From contig JBMNIG010000029.1 of NCBI GenBank assembly GCA_050950785.1, positions 62,001 to 126,000 of the forward strand: a stretch of DNA of 64,000 nt, written 5' to 3'. This DNA comes from JAAYOS01 sp050950785. Its GTDB lineage: Bacteria; Bacillota; Clostridia; Oscillospirales; JAAYOS01. The notes beneath the pieces were generated by a model, which worked only from the letters and a program-made list of their open reading frames with translations, had not been told where the DNA came from and searched no databases. How positions within the stretch are numbered: the stretch's first letter is position 1; the number at the start of each line of letters is the position of its first letter. Positions 47,371 through 55,289 of this stretch are shown piece after piece. The translations under genes were made by a program, and so were the position numbers.

Positions 47371-47520
47371 TAAGGAACCAGTCGCCGCGCCCACATTACA
47401 GTGACCAATGCAGGGAACCAGGCGCCGCGTCTACATTACAGTGCCCAGTGGGCAGGGAACCAGGCGCCGCGTCTACATTTCTGTGCCCAATGGACAAGAA
47501 CCAGTCTCCCCTGTCCACAC
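47371..47520. repeat. Tandem repeat of about 41 bp, 3.5 copies
   Basis: Units containing GGAACCAG-CGCCGCG-C-ACATT begin near 47374, 47414, 47456 and 47497, a spacing of 40-42 bases. Copies two and three are nearly identical; the first and last diverge. The end units read GTGGAC and CTGTCCAC and so match the GGAC-type dispersed repeats near 12114 and 60121. Confidence 0.8.
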
Positions 47521-47553
47521 ACCCATCCACCCGCGTCCAAAAAAATGGGCATT

Positions 47554-47594
47554 ATAAAAGGCGGGAGCATACTTGCCGAACTCCCGCCTTTTAT
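47554..47594 (-). terminator. Bidirectional terminator after the GH3 gene
   Basis: A 14-bp perfect stem (ATAAAAGGCGGGAG with its complement) with a 13-base loop lies 28 bases beyond the GH3 stop on the minus strand. T-runs follow on both strands. Confidence 0.85.
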
Positions 47595-47622
47595 CTATTC
47601 AGTTTTGTATAGGGAACACTTA

Positions 47623-49326
47623 CTAAAATTTAGTGTCAACTCTACCGCAGAAGGGGTCTACCGGGCTCTTACCCTTGAATGGAGAACGACCCATCATCTT
47701 TTCGATGACTGCTGGCATTGTAAATTCGTTGTTTGTGTATGCGTTGATAAATGTTTTCATCATTGGCACATCAAGCAGGTGATAGGGGTTTGCAAAGCTA
47801 ATGGCCATGGTGGGGATCTCCTTTGAGAACCAGGGAGTGTTAGCGCCGCCAAGACCGCCCTTCCAGGAAATTCTGATAACTGTGTTATTTGAAGCAGTCG
47901 GGAAGTCAAAGACGTAAAGGGCAAGGTCATAGTTGTTCTTGAAGCTGTCAACAGTTACCGGCTTGTCGGTAATGTATCCTCCGGCTGGTGGGTCGAGTAC
48001 TTCAAACCCCTCCGCCTCAAGTGCTGCCTTGATTTTTTCTTCAAGACCTGAGGTTTCGCCGAAGTAGCCGCCGCCCTCTGATACGAACAGAGCGATCCTC
48101 TTGTACTTCTCAGGAGTGATCGGTAGTAGTCCGGCTGTATCCTTTACGAGTGTAACAGATTTGTCAGCGCATTCTTTCGCCCACTCCACATATTTATCGC
48201 AGTGGAGAATTGAGAGAGCTTCTTCAGTTGGAACGAGTGTATTGTTTTGTTTTTTGACGTGGAGCCCAAGAGAGGCTTTTAGACCTAGGATCCTTGTAAG
48301 GGCTTCATTCAGACGCTCATCAGTAAGAATTCCGTTTTTGTAGCCCTGCATCATAAACTCGTAGTCTTCGTCAAAGCTCTTGTTGAACAGGAACATATCG
48401 CAACCGGCAGCAATGCTGGTCGGAACGGCCAGTTCACGAGGCATAGCACATGTGAAGCCCAGCATGGGGGTGGCGTCTGTGACTATCATACCGTTGAAGC
48501 CGAGGTGCTCTCGCAGAAGTCCGTTAAGGATTTCGGGCGATAGCGTAGCAGGGGTCAGATATGCATCTTCCTCCGACAGGTCAGGGTTGATTTTCTTTGC
48601 CCAGGCGGGCTGTGAAATGTGGCCCACCATGACGGTTTTTGCGCCTGCGTCAATCAAGCCCTTGTAGATCATGCCAAATGTGGCATCCCATTCATCGGCG
48701 GACAGATCATTCTGGGTTACATGAAGGTGTTGATCTCGCTCATCCACTCCGTCGCCGGGGAAGTGCTTAATGGAAACAGCAACTCCTGCTTCATCAGCGC
48801 CTCTTAGATATGCAAGTCCCATCCGAAGAACGCGCTCTGCACTATCTCCAAAGGTACGGAGGTTTGTTATGGGATTTCTGAAGTTCATATCGATATCAAC
48901 TATAGGAGCAAAGGACCAGTTACAACCGACTGCTGCGCCTTCGCTACATGAGATCAGACCGAGCCGATATGCCTGCTCCTCATCATCTGTAGCGGCTACC
49001 TGCATTGGCTTTCCGAAGTTTGTGCCGTCTATTGCTGAGCCGACGCCGCCTGCTTCAAGATTTGCTGCCAATAGAAGCGGTATTTTAGAGTTGTCCTGTA
49101 GGAAACGGTGGGTGTCCTGAATGTCCTTGCCTAAGCCGGCACGATACATCATTCCGCCGATACCCTTGCTTAGCATTGCTTTAAGGACTTCTGGATCAGT
49201 TGAAAAACCAACCGGGCAAAAGAGTTGTCCAATTTTTTCTTCGATGGACATGCCTTCGATGGTCTCCTCGACCCATTTTATTGCTTCATCGTCCAGATAA
49301 AAAGGTTTTGCTTTTAAATCTACCAT
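47623..49326 (-). CDS. Glycoside hydrolase family 3 enzyme (NagZ-like beta-N-acetylhexosaminidase type)
   Basis: The 567-residue protein lacks a signal peptide, so it is cytoplasmic. It has the GH3 TIM-barrel with EEKIGQLFCPVGF, LAANLEAGGVGSAIDG and the NagZ-type loop KHFPGDGVDERDQHLH, whose Asp-His dyad is the acid/base in that subfamily. The probable nucleophile is Asp in GMIVTDATPMLGF. A second domain (about 380-567) resembles the GH3 C-terminal domain. It may remove N-acetylglucosamine from recycled wall fragments, or another beta-linked sugar. The beta-phosphoglucomutase gene is 78 bases upstream on the same strand. Confidence 0.85.
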   Translation of the reverse strand: MVDLKAKPFYLDDEAIKWVEETIEGMSIEEKIGQLFCPVGFSTDPEVLKAMLSKGIGGMMYRAGLGKDIQDTHRFLQDNSKIPLLLAANLEAGGVGSAIDGTNFGKPMQVAATDDEEQAYRLGLISCSEGAAVGCNWSFAPIVDIDMNFRNPITNLRTFGDSAERVLRMGLAYLRGADEAGVAVSIKHFPGDGVDERDQHLHVTQNDLSADEWDATFGMIYKGLIDAGAKTVMVGHISQPAWAKKINPDLSEEDAYLTPATLSPEILNGLLREHLGFNGMIVTDATPMLGFTCAMPRELAVPTSIAAGCDMFLFNKSFDEDYEFMMQGYKNGILTDERLNEALTRILGLKASLGLHVKKQNNTLVPTEEALSILHCDKYVEWAKECADKSVTLVKDTAGLLPITPEKYKRIALFVSEGGGYFGETSGLEEKIKAALEAEGFEVLDPPAGGYITDKPVTVDSFKNNYDLALYVFDFPTASNNTVIRISWKGGLGGANTPWFSKEIPTMAISFANPYHLLDVPMMKTFINAYTNNEFTMPAVIEKMMGRSPFKGKSPVDPFCGRVDTKF

Positions 49327-49404
49327 GCTTAAAATCCCCTTTCACACAACTTAATTATTATAAAAGCCTAAATTTTAGTAAACTCGATGTTGATTGACTT
49401 ATCC

Positions 49405-50058
49405 TTATGTATTAAGAAGGGAATCAATGTCAAGATGTGCAAGGTCATCGATTACAATATCCGCCCCGGGCAGGTTTTCGGGTTTTCCAATTCCCACGAC
49501 ATAGATGTTTTCAGACTTTCCGGCCTGTACCCCTGCAAGAGCGTCCTCGAAGATCACACACTCTGTTGGGTTCACACCAAGCTCTTTTGCTCCGAGTAAA
49601 AAGACCTCGGGGTCGGGCTTTGCTTTAGTTGTTTTGTTGCCGTCTATTACAGCATCGAAGTAATCCATAATTTCCAGTCTGCTTAAAATGATGGGTGCAT
49701 TTTTGCTGGCAGAGCAGATGGCGGTTTTTATTCCACGTTTGCGGCACTCTTCAAGCACATCGAGGGCACCCGGCAATAGTTCTGAGCGATTGAACTCATG
49801 CAGATACTCGACATACCAATCATTTTTCATGTTGGCAAGCCGTACCATTTCTTCTTGATCGGCAGTGCGATTTCCAAACCCTAGCAACAGCTCCATGCAG
49901 CGCATCCTGCTTACGCCCTTGAAAGCCTCGTTTGCCTCTTCATCAAAAGGTATGTCCAACATGTCGGCAAGGCGCTTCCATGCAAGATAGTGATACTTTG
50001 CCGTATCGCAGATAACCCCATCAAGATCGAATAAAAAAGCTTTATACTTGGACAACAT
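49405..50058 (-). CDS. pgmB: Beta-phosphoglucomutase (HAD family)
   Basis: The 217-residue HAD phosphatase-fold protein has the nucleophile motif FLFDLDGVICDTAKYHYLAW. The His/Trp after it are typical of beta-PGM, not of plain phosphatases. AICSASKNAPIILSRL, KAKPDPEVFLLGAKELGV and VIFEDALAGVQAGKS complete the motifs. It interconverts beta-glucose 1-phosphate and glucose 6-phosphate, usually after a disaccharide phosphorylase. No phosphorylase gene is in view; the partner here is the GH3 gene downstream. A consensus promoter lies upstream. Confidence 0.9.
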   Translation of the reverse strand: MLSKYKAFLFDLDGVICDTAKYHYLAWKRLADMLDIPFDEEANEAFKGVSRMRCMELLLGFGNRTADQEEMVRLANMKNDWYVEYLHEFNRSELLPGALDVLEECRKRGIKTAICSASKNAPIILSRLEIMDYFDAVIDGNKTTKAKPDPEVFLLGAKELGVNPTECVIFEDALAGVQAGKSENIYVVGIGKPENLPGADIVIDDLAHLDIDSLLNT

Positions 50059-50127
50059 TTGCCCCCCTATAATTAAAGTTTTGGTCAGCAGTTACATTAC
50101 TGCTACAATATTTATCACATTTTATAC

Positions 50128-50156
50128 AGTATAACAAACACTAATATGTTTGACAA
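50128..50156 (-). promoter_or_regulatory. Promoter of the pgmB-GH3 unit
   Basis: On the minus strand TTGTCA (50156-50151) and TATACT (50133-50128) are 17 bases apart, about 70 bases before the pgmB start. Confidence 0.7.
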
Positions 50157-50177
50157 GCGATTTTTGGCTATTTGTAA

Positions 50178-50206
50178 TTGCAAACCGTATAAGAATAGGA
50201 TAAACT
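50178..50206 (+). promoter_or_regulatory. Promoter of the ACT/UPF0210 pair
   Basis: TTGCAA (50178-50183) and TAAACT (50201-50206) are 17 bases apart and face the ACT-domain gene, leaving a leader of about 110 bases with no obvious riboswitch. Confidence 0.55.
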
Positions 50207-50322
50207 AAATAGCAGCGATTTTGGTTGTTTTAGAGACTTAAAGTCATCTTTTTTTCGTTGCGCTATGGACTGCGTTGCCAATAAAGAAAACTTAAATAAA
50301 TGAAAGTAGGGAGCGGTTAGTT

Positions 50323-50598
50323 ATGGAAAAGCGAGCTGTCATTACAGTTGTCGGGCGGGACAGCGTTGGTATTATCTCAGGGATATCGGGTGAGCTTGCA
50401 AAAAATAATGTGAATATCCTTGATATTTCTCAAAGCGTTCTGCAGGATCTTTTTGCTATGGTAATGTTAGTTGACGCTTCAAAATGCGGAATGCGCTTTA
50501 CCGACTTTGCTAAAGAGCTTGTAACTAAAGGCGAAGAGATGAATGTAAAAATACATGTTATGCATGAAGACATATTCAACTCTATGCACAGGATTTAG
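50323..50598 (+). CDS. ACT domain protein (UPF0237 family)
   Basis: The 91-residue protein is a single ACT domain: RAVITVVGRDSVGIISGISG, NNVNILDISQSVLQDLFAM and a C-terminal VKIHVMHEDIFNSMHRI. Family members bind small ligands, probably amino acids, and are almost always encoded next to a UPF0210 protein, as here. A regulatory role is inferred. The GGGAG site is well placed. Confidence 0.9.
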   Translation: MEKRAVITVVGRDSVGIISGISGELAKNNVNILDISQSVLQDLFAMVMLVDASKCGMRFTDFAKELVTKGEEMNVKIHVMHEDIFNSMHRI

Positions 50599-50714
50599 AA
50601 TGTACTTAGCCATTACTAATAGGTAGATGGTAACTGAAATTTGGGATAGGGAGTCATACACCTGCCCTGTGCTTTTTTTGAATTTCGAACATACTTTTGA
50701 GGAAAGTGGTTTTT

Positions 50715-52073
50715 ATGCTGAATACATTTGATATATTGGAAACAATTAAAATGATCGAAGAGGAACACCTTGATATACGTACCGTCACTATGGGAATTTC
50801 ACTACGTGACTGCGCTTCTGACAGTGTGAAAAAGGTGGCGGAAAGGGTGTATGATAAGATATGTATGCGCGCTGAAAAACTTGTACCAACATGTGACGAA
50901 ATATCAGCCGAATATGGCATACCTATTATCAATAAGCGAGTATCGGTAACTCCGATCTCTTTTCTTTGTGATTCGGTGGAAAGCGACGATGTCATACCGA
51001 TCGCACTTGCCATGCAGCGTGCCGCTGAAACTGTTGGCATCAACTTTATCGGTGGATTTTCAGCACTGGTACACAAGGGATTTACCATCGGTGACAGGCG
51101 CCTGATCAGTGCTATTCCCGAAGCTCTTGCCGAAACTGAATGTGTATGCTCATCGGTAAATGTTGCTACAACGAGGGCCGGGATCAATATGGATGCCGTA
51201 GAAGAGATGGGCAGGATTATTAAGAACGCCGCTTATTTGACAAGGGATAAGGACTCTATAGGCTGCGCAAAGCTTGTTGTGTTTGCAAACGCACCTGAGG
51301 ATAATCCATTCATGGCAGGTGCTTTTCATGGATTTGGTGAGGCTGAGTGTGCTATCAATGTCGGGGTTTCAGGGCCGGGGGTAGTCCTATCAGCAATAGA
51401 GAGGGCAGGAAAATGTAGCTTCACAGAATTGGCAGAGGTAATCAAACGTACAGCTTTCAAAATCACACGCATGGGACAGCTAGCTGCAACTGAAGCATCC
51501 CGCCGCTTAGATGCGGAGTTTGGTATTGTTGATCTTTCACTGGCTCCTACACCTGCAATGGGGGATTCAGTAGCAAGGATCCTTGAGGCTATGGGGCTCG
51601 AGGTAGTAGGAACTCATGGCACTACAGCCGCACTTGCTCTGCTAAATGACGCGGTAAAGAAGGGTGGAGTAATGGCATCATCCCATGTTGGTGGCCTATC
51701 CGGAGCTTTCATTCCTGTTTCTGAAGATGCCGGGATGATAGAGGCAGCAGTATCGGGCTCCCTAAACCTGGACAAGTTAGAAGCTATGACCTCAGTATGT
51801 TCGGTTGGACTTGATATGATTGCCATTCCGGGTGACACAGCAGACACTACCATTTCAGCTATCATTGCGGATGAGATAGCTATCGGTACAATCAATAACA
51901 AGACCACTGCTGTGCGAATAATACCTGTTTACGGTAAGGGCGTAGGCGACAGCGTATGCTATGGAGGTCTTCTTGGTGAAGCGCCGATCATGCCTGTGCA
52001 CAGCGCATCATCTGAGCTTTTTATCGCAAGGCGCGGCCGCATACCTGCACCAATCCACAGCCATCGCAACTAA
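50715..52073 (+). CDS. UPF0210/PFL-like protein (DUF711 family)
   Basis: The 452-residue protein belongs to the UPF0210 family, which has a fold related to pyruvate formate-lyase. Typical motifs are DIRTVTMGISLRDCAS, INFIGGFSALVHKG, INMDAVEEMGRII, FHGFGEAECAINVGVSGPG and IPGDTADTTISAIIADE. The biochemical function is not established. The start is the ATG at 50715 behind GAGGAAAGTGG; a TTG at 50697 would place the ribosome site inside the gene. It forms an operon with the ACT gene. Confidence 0.88.
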   Translation: MLNTFDILETIKMIEEEHLDIRTVTMGISLRDCASDSVKKVAERVYDKICMRAEKLVPTCDEISAEYGIPIINKRVSVTPISFLCDSVESDDVIPIALAMQRAAETVGINFIGGFSALVHKGFTIGDRRLISAIPEALAETECVCSSVNVATTRAGINMDAVEEMGRIIKNAAYLTRDKDSIGCAKLVVFANAPEDNPFMAGAFHGFGEAECAINVGVSGPGVVLSAIERAGKCSFTELAEVIKRTAFKITRMGQLAATEASRRLDAEFGIVDLSLAPTPAMGDSVARILEAMGLEVVGTHGTTAALALLNDAVKKGGVMASSHVGGLSGAFIPVSEDAGMIEAAVSGSLNLDKLEAMTSVCSVGLDMIAIPGDTADTTISAIIADEIAIGTINNKTTAVRIIPVYGKGVGDSVCYGGLLGEAPIMPVHSASSELFIARRGRIPAPIHSHRN

Positions 52074-52212
52074 ATATTTAATACTGCATGCAAGAAAACT
52101 CACCTCTTGGAACCTTAAAGATGGTGGGATGATTAGCCGTAAACCATCTCGAACACGCTGGATTCAAATAAGCCACAATGATTGATTGGAAAATAGCAGG
52201 TTATTATTAATT

Positions 52213-52228
52213 ATCAGAACAATTCCAG
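52213..52228 (+). repeat. Left 16-bp direct repeat flanking the IS30 element
   Basis: ATCAGAACAATTCCAG is repeated exactly at 53545-53560 on the other side of the element, consistent with a long target-site duplication. Confidence 0.85.
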
Positions 52229-52281
52229 GCGAGTTGTAAAATTAAATGAAACACAAATAAAGAAATAAATAGACCCACGAG

Positions 52282-52332
52282 AGCTTCTCTGTTATAATGT
52301 TAGTTCCTACAACAAACAGAAACGGAGAAGCT
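52282..52332 (+). promoter_or_regulatory. Inverted repeat spanning the IS30 transposase promoter and ribosome site
   Basis: The left arm AGCTTCTCTGTT (52282-52293) ends at the first T of TATAAT (52293-52298). The right arm (52315-52332) pairs as AACAG and GAGAAGCT, with a 5-base interruption, and contains most of GGAG (52324-52327). Only read-through transcripts can form the hairpin. Confidence 0.68.
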
Positions 52333-52334
52333 TC

Positions 52335-53429
52335 ATGAGCCAAGTCTATTGTATCAGAACTCGCATAAAAGGTAAACACCTAAGGTTCGAAGAGCGTGAA
52401 GAGCTAGAAGCGATAGTAACTAAGAACAATTACTTGCCTAAGAAATCAAGGCTTAGCCATCGGGAAATAGCAGAACGAATGGGAGTAAGCCCAGCCACAA
52501 TAAGTAGGGAGCTGAGGCGTGGGAAGGTAATCTTAAGGGATTGCCAATGGCGTGAAGTGGTTAGCTATTCAGCCTTAAAAGCCCAAGAGGACTATGATGA
52601 GAAGGCAAGTGCAAAAGGGGCTCATCTAAAAATTGGTAAGAACTATGAGTTAGCAGAAAAAATTGAGAACTGTATTATAAATGGCAAGTTCTCTCCTTAT
52701 GCGACCATAGAGAAACTTAAGGATGACCCTGACTATCAAAGAACACCCATATCTAAGCGAACGCTCTATAATTATATAGACCGTGAGTTATTACTCAATG
52801 TAACAAAAAAGGACTTACCTCGAAAAGGCAAGAGTTCAAAACGCAAGTATACCCGAGTAACCCGCAGAATACGGGATGTAGACGCCAAACGCATAGATGA
52901 GCGCCCACAAGAGGCGAATGACCGCAGTGAGCTCGGTCACTGGGAAATGGATTGCGTTGAACCAGGTCGAGGAAAAGGCAGGGCATGCTTGCTTGTGCTG
53001 GTTGAGAGGCTATCTAGAAAGACACTGATATTTAAGTTGCGTAGCCAAACACAAAAAGAAGTGCTAAAACGACTTGACCAACTAGAGAAAAAGATAGGTG
53101 CAAAGCGATTTCGAAAGATGTTTAAAACAATAACAGTTGATAATGGAAGTGAGTTTTTAGATTGGCGCAAGCTAGAACGGTCCTGCATAAGCAGTAAAGC
53201 ACGCACCCGAATTTACTACTGTCACCCATATCATTCATGGGAAAGAGGTACCAATGAACAGATAAATGGACACATACGACGATTTATCCCCAAGGGATGT
53301 TCGATAGCGAAATACAGTACAAAAGCAATATTAAAGATCCAAGAATGGCTTAATGATTACCCACGTAAGGTTTTAGAAGGTAAATGCGCAAACGAGGTAG
53401 TTAAAGAAGAACTAAGAAAGTGTTCATAG
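52335..53429 (+). CDS. IS30-family transposase
   Basis: The 364-residue protein has the N-terminal helix-turn-helix SHREIAERMGVSPATISREL. The DDE catalytic domain has GHWEMDCVEPGRGK (first Asp), ITVDNGSEFLDW (second Asp) and the IS30 hallmark WERGTNEQINGHIRRFIPKG (Glu). All three catalytic residues are present. It cuts and joins the element ends. GGAG lies seven bases before the ATG, inside the inverted repeat described separately. Confidence 0.94.
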   Translation: MSQVYCIRTRIKGKHLRFEEREELEAIVTKNNYLPKKSRLSHREIAERMGVSPATISRELRRGKVILRDCQWREVVSYSALKAQEDYDEKASAKGAHLKIGKNYELAEKIENCIINGKFSPYATIEKLKDDPDYQRTPISKRTLYNYIDRELLLNVTKKDLPRKGKSSKRKYTRVTRRIRDVDAKRIDERPQEANDRSELGHWEMDCVEPGRGKGRACLLVLVERLSRKTLIFKLRSQTQKEVLKRLDQLEKKIGAKRFRKMFKTITVDNGSEFLDWRKLERSCISSKARTRIYYCHPYHSWERGTNEQINGHIRRFIPKGCSIAKYSTKAILKIQEWLNDYPRKVLEGKCANEVVKEELRKCS

Positions 53430-53544
53430 CGAAAGCATTTCCCGTTCCGCCCAGACCCAAACCGCCAGAAACAAGTGAAAACTACAAGATATCTAGATAA
53501 CATTTGACAGAGAAAAAGTGTTTCACTTTAACTTGCAATTTGCG

Positions 53545-53560
53545 ATCAGAACAATTCCAG
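53545..53560 (+). repeat. Right 16-bp direct repeat flanking the IS30 element
   Basis: An exact copy of 52213-52228. Confidence 0.85.
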
Positions 53561-53646
53561 CAACAATAATTGTAAATTATGGCTATAGGTGATATACTAA
53601 TTGGAGTAACCACCACTAAATGTGAAAGTCATCAGGGGGGATTTGT

Positions 53647-55038
53647 TTGCTAAAAGACCTGATATCAAAGTACCGTGATCAGCTGCATGAGCATACAGAA
53701 CTGCGTGCTCAAGTTAACACAAACCGTGCGGTAACCTTGGTTGGAGGCAACCTCGTTACAAACTCACGTTCGGACCAGAGTGGTGTGTCTGCAAGAATGT
53801 ACAAAAACGGGGTATATGGATTTGCTTCCGGTGCGGAATACACCGACGAAAGCATCAGGGCAGTTCTTAAAGCAGCAGAGGAAAATGCTCTTTTTATGGA
53901 CTCTCGTGTAAAGAAAAATAAAGGGCCACTGCCTAAAGTGGCGCCGGGCACAGTTAAACTTGATCGGGATGTTAACAACCCGGACCAGAAGCTATATATT
54001 GACTTTGCTCGTGAACTGGACAGCTATTTAGCAGAAAAGTATCCGAAGCTGGCAAGCAGGGTAGTCAATATACGGTCTGACTCAATGGAGAAGTTGTTGG
54101 TTGTAAGTGACGGACATAGCTCCCATTCACTTATGCCCCGGAGCTTTATCTATTTATTCTTTACCGCGGAAACTGCCGATGGCGCACCGGTAGAACTATA
54201 CAAGGTTTTTGGGGGACGAGGATATTTTGATGAGAACTTCTCAAGCCTTGAGGATCTTTATCCGGGAATCGAGGAGCTCTACACCAATATCATGAAGAAG
54301 GCAGAAGGAGTATATCCTAACGCCGGCCACAAACAAGTGGTTATGCACCCAAACCTTGCCGGGATCCTTGCGCACGAAGCGGTTGGCCACACCGTGGAAG
54401 CCGACCTTGTTCTCGGCGGTTCAGTTGCCGCTCACAACCTAAACAGACAAGTGGCAAGTGAAATCGTGACAATGGTCGACTTTGCTCACACCGCTCTTGG
54501 AGAGACAGCGCCGCTTCCTGTTTATGTTGATGATGAAGGCACCCCATGTGAAGATGCAGTTCTGATAAAGGACGGAATCCTGACTGGCTATATGAATAGC
54601 AGAGAGACCGCGCAGCACTTTGGGATGAAACCACAGGGCAATGCAAGAGCGTATCTGTTTTCCGATGAGCCCCTTATTCGCATGAGGAACACTGCCATCC
54701 TGCCCGGGAAGGATAAGCTTGAGGACATGATTGCTTCAATTGAAGATGGTTATTACCTGACGGAAACAAATAACGGGCAGGCAGATACCACAGGTGAGTT
54801 TATGTTCGGAGTCTCGATGGGATATGAGATAAAGAACGGAAAACTTGGCAGGGCGATCCGTGACACAACGATATCAGGTGTTGCCTTTGAAATGCTAAAA
54901 ACGGTGGATATGCTTTCCGATGATATGATTTGGACCTGTTCGGGAATGTGCGGCAAAAAACAACCGATGCCCGTTGGAATGGGCGGTCCCGCCATCAGGT
55001 GCAGGGTCAACATCGGCGGAAGAGGTAGTGTAAAGTGA
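53647..55038 (+). CDS. tldD: TldD-family zinc metalloprotease
   Basis: The 463-residue protein has the TldD/PmbA fold with the zinc motif HEAVGH (residues 243-248 in LAHEAVGHTVEADL) and the glycine-rich C-terminus MGGPAIRCRVNIGGRG. TldD pairs with the PmbA/TldE subunit to form a cytoplasmic peptidase of unfolded peptides or peptide antibiotics. It starts at a TTG after a GGGGGG tract. The partner gene (pmbA) is 1.9 kb downstream, split off by an IS. The IS30 element ends about 100 bases upstream, so the native promoter may have been displaced. Confidence 0.9.
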   Translation: MLKDLISKYRDQLHEHTELRAQVNTNRAVTLVGGNLVTNSRSDQSGVSARMYKNGVYGFASGAEYTDESIRAVLKAAEENALFMDSRVKKNKGPLPKVAPGTVKLDRDVNNPDQKLYIDFARELDSYLAEKYPKLASRVVNIRSDSMEKLLVVSDGHSSHSLMPRSFIYLFFTAETADGAPVELYKVFGGRGYFDENFSSLEDLYPGIEELYTNIMKKAEGVYPNAGHKQVVMHPNLAGILAHEAVGHTVEADLVLGGSVAAHNLNRQVASEIVTMVDFAHTALGETAPLPVYVDDEGTPCEDAVLIKDGILTGYMNSRETAQHFGMKPQGNARAYLFSDEPLIRMRNTAILPGKDKLEDMIASIEDGYYLTETNNGQADTTGEFMFGVSMGYEIKNGKLGRAIRDTTISGVAFEMLKTVDMLSDDMIWTCSGMCGKKQPMPVGMGGPAIRCRVNIGGRGSVK

Positions 55039-55120
55039 TATATGAAAAAGGTGGTTAAAGCAAGAGGTTGAAAAAGAACCCCTAATAACTCAAAAATGAG
55101 TTGATATAAAGCTCCCGCCA

Positions 55121-55244
55121 CCCTTGACAAACCCCCAAAAATAATGCTTAGACATCACAACCGACGGCGAAGAACTCAAGAACAGCTAGAGTTCACCGTC
55201 GTTGGATGAGGCATTGTGACATTATTTTTGAGTGTTATCAAGGG
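55121..55244. repeat. Long imperfect palindrome (about 124 bp)
   Basis: The outer arms (CCCTTGACA...AAAAATAATG with CATTATTTTTGAG...TTATCAAGGG) and inner arms (CGACGG/CCGTCG; GAACTC/GAGTTC) pair around a loop near 55182. It lies between tldD and the IS transposase. It may be a folded MITE, part of the IS left end, or a large terminator of tldD. Confidence 0.65.
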
Positions 55245-55289
55245 CAAGTCCCTACGGGATGGCTTGGTCGTTTACCTCTGGCTCAGAAT

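Larger units (their letters stand above)
52229..53543 (+). mobile_element. Complete IS30-family insertion sequence
   Basis: The element has about 1.3 kb. Terminal inverted repeats of 26 bp (52229-52254 and 53518-53543) match at 19 positions, including the inner eight bases TGAAACAC. They enclose one transposase gene. Exact 16-bp direct repeats flank it with one extra base on the right. Ends, gene and flanks are all intact, so it may still be mobile. Confidence 0.88.

Noticed and set aside
47371..47520. Regular repeats that could suggest a CRISPR array
   Set aside because: Units are contiguous, with no unique spacers, and no cas genes are nearby.
47401..47826. 141-codon frame through the tandem repeats
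   Set aside because: It is a translated repeat that runs into the antisense of the GH3 gene; no ribosome site.
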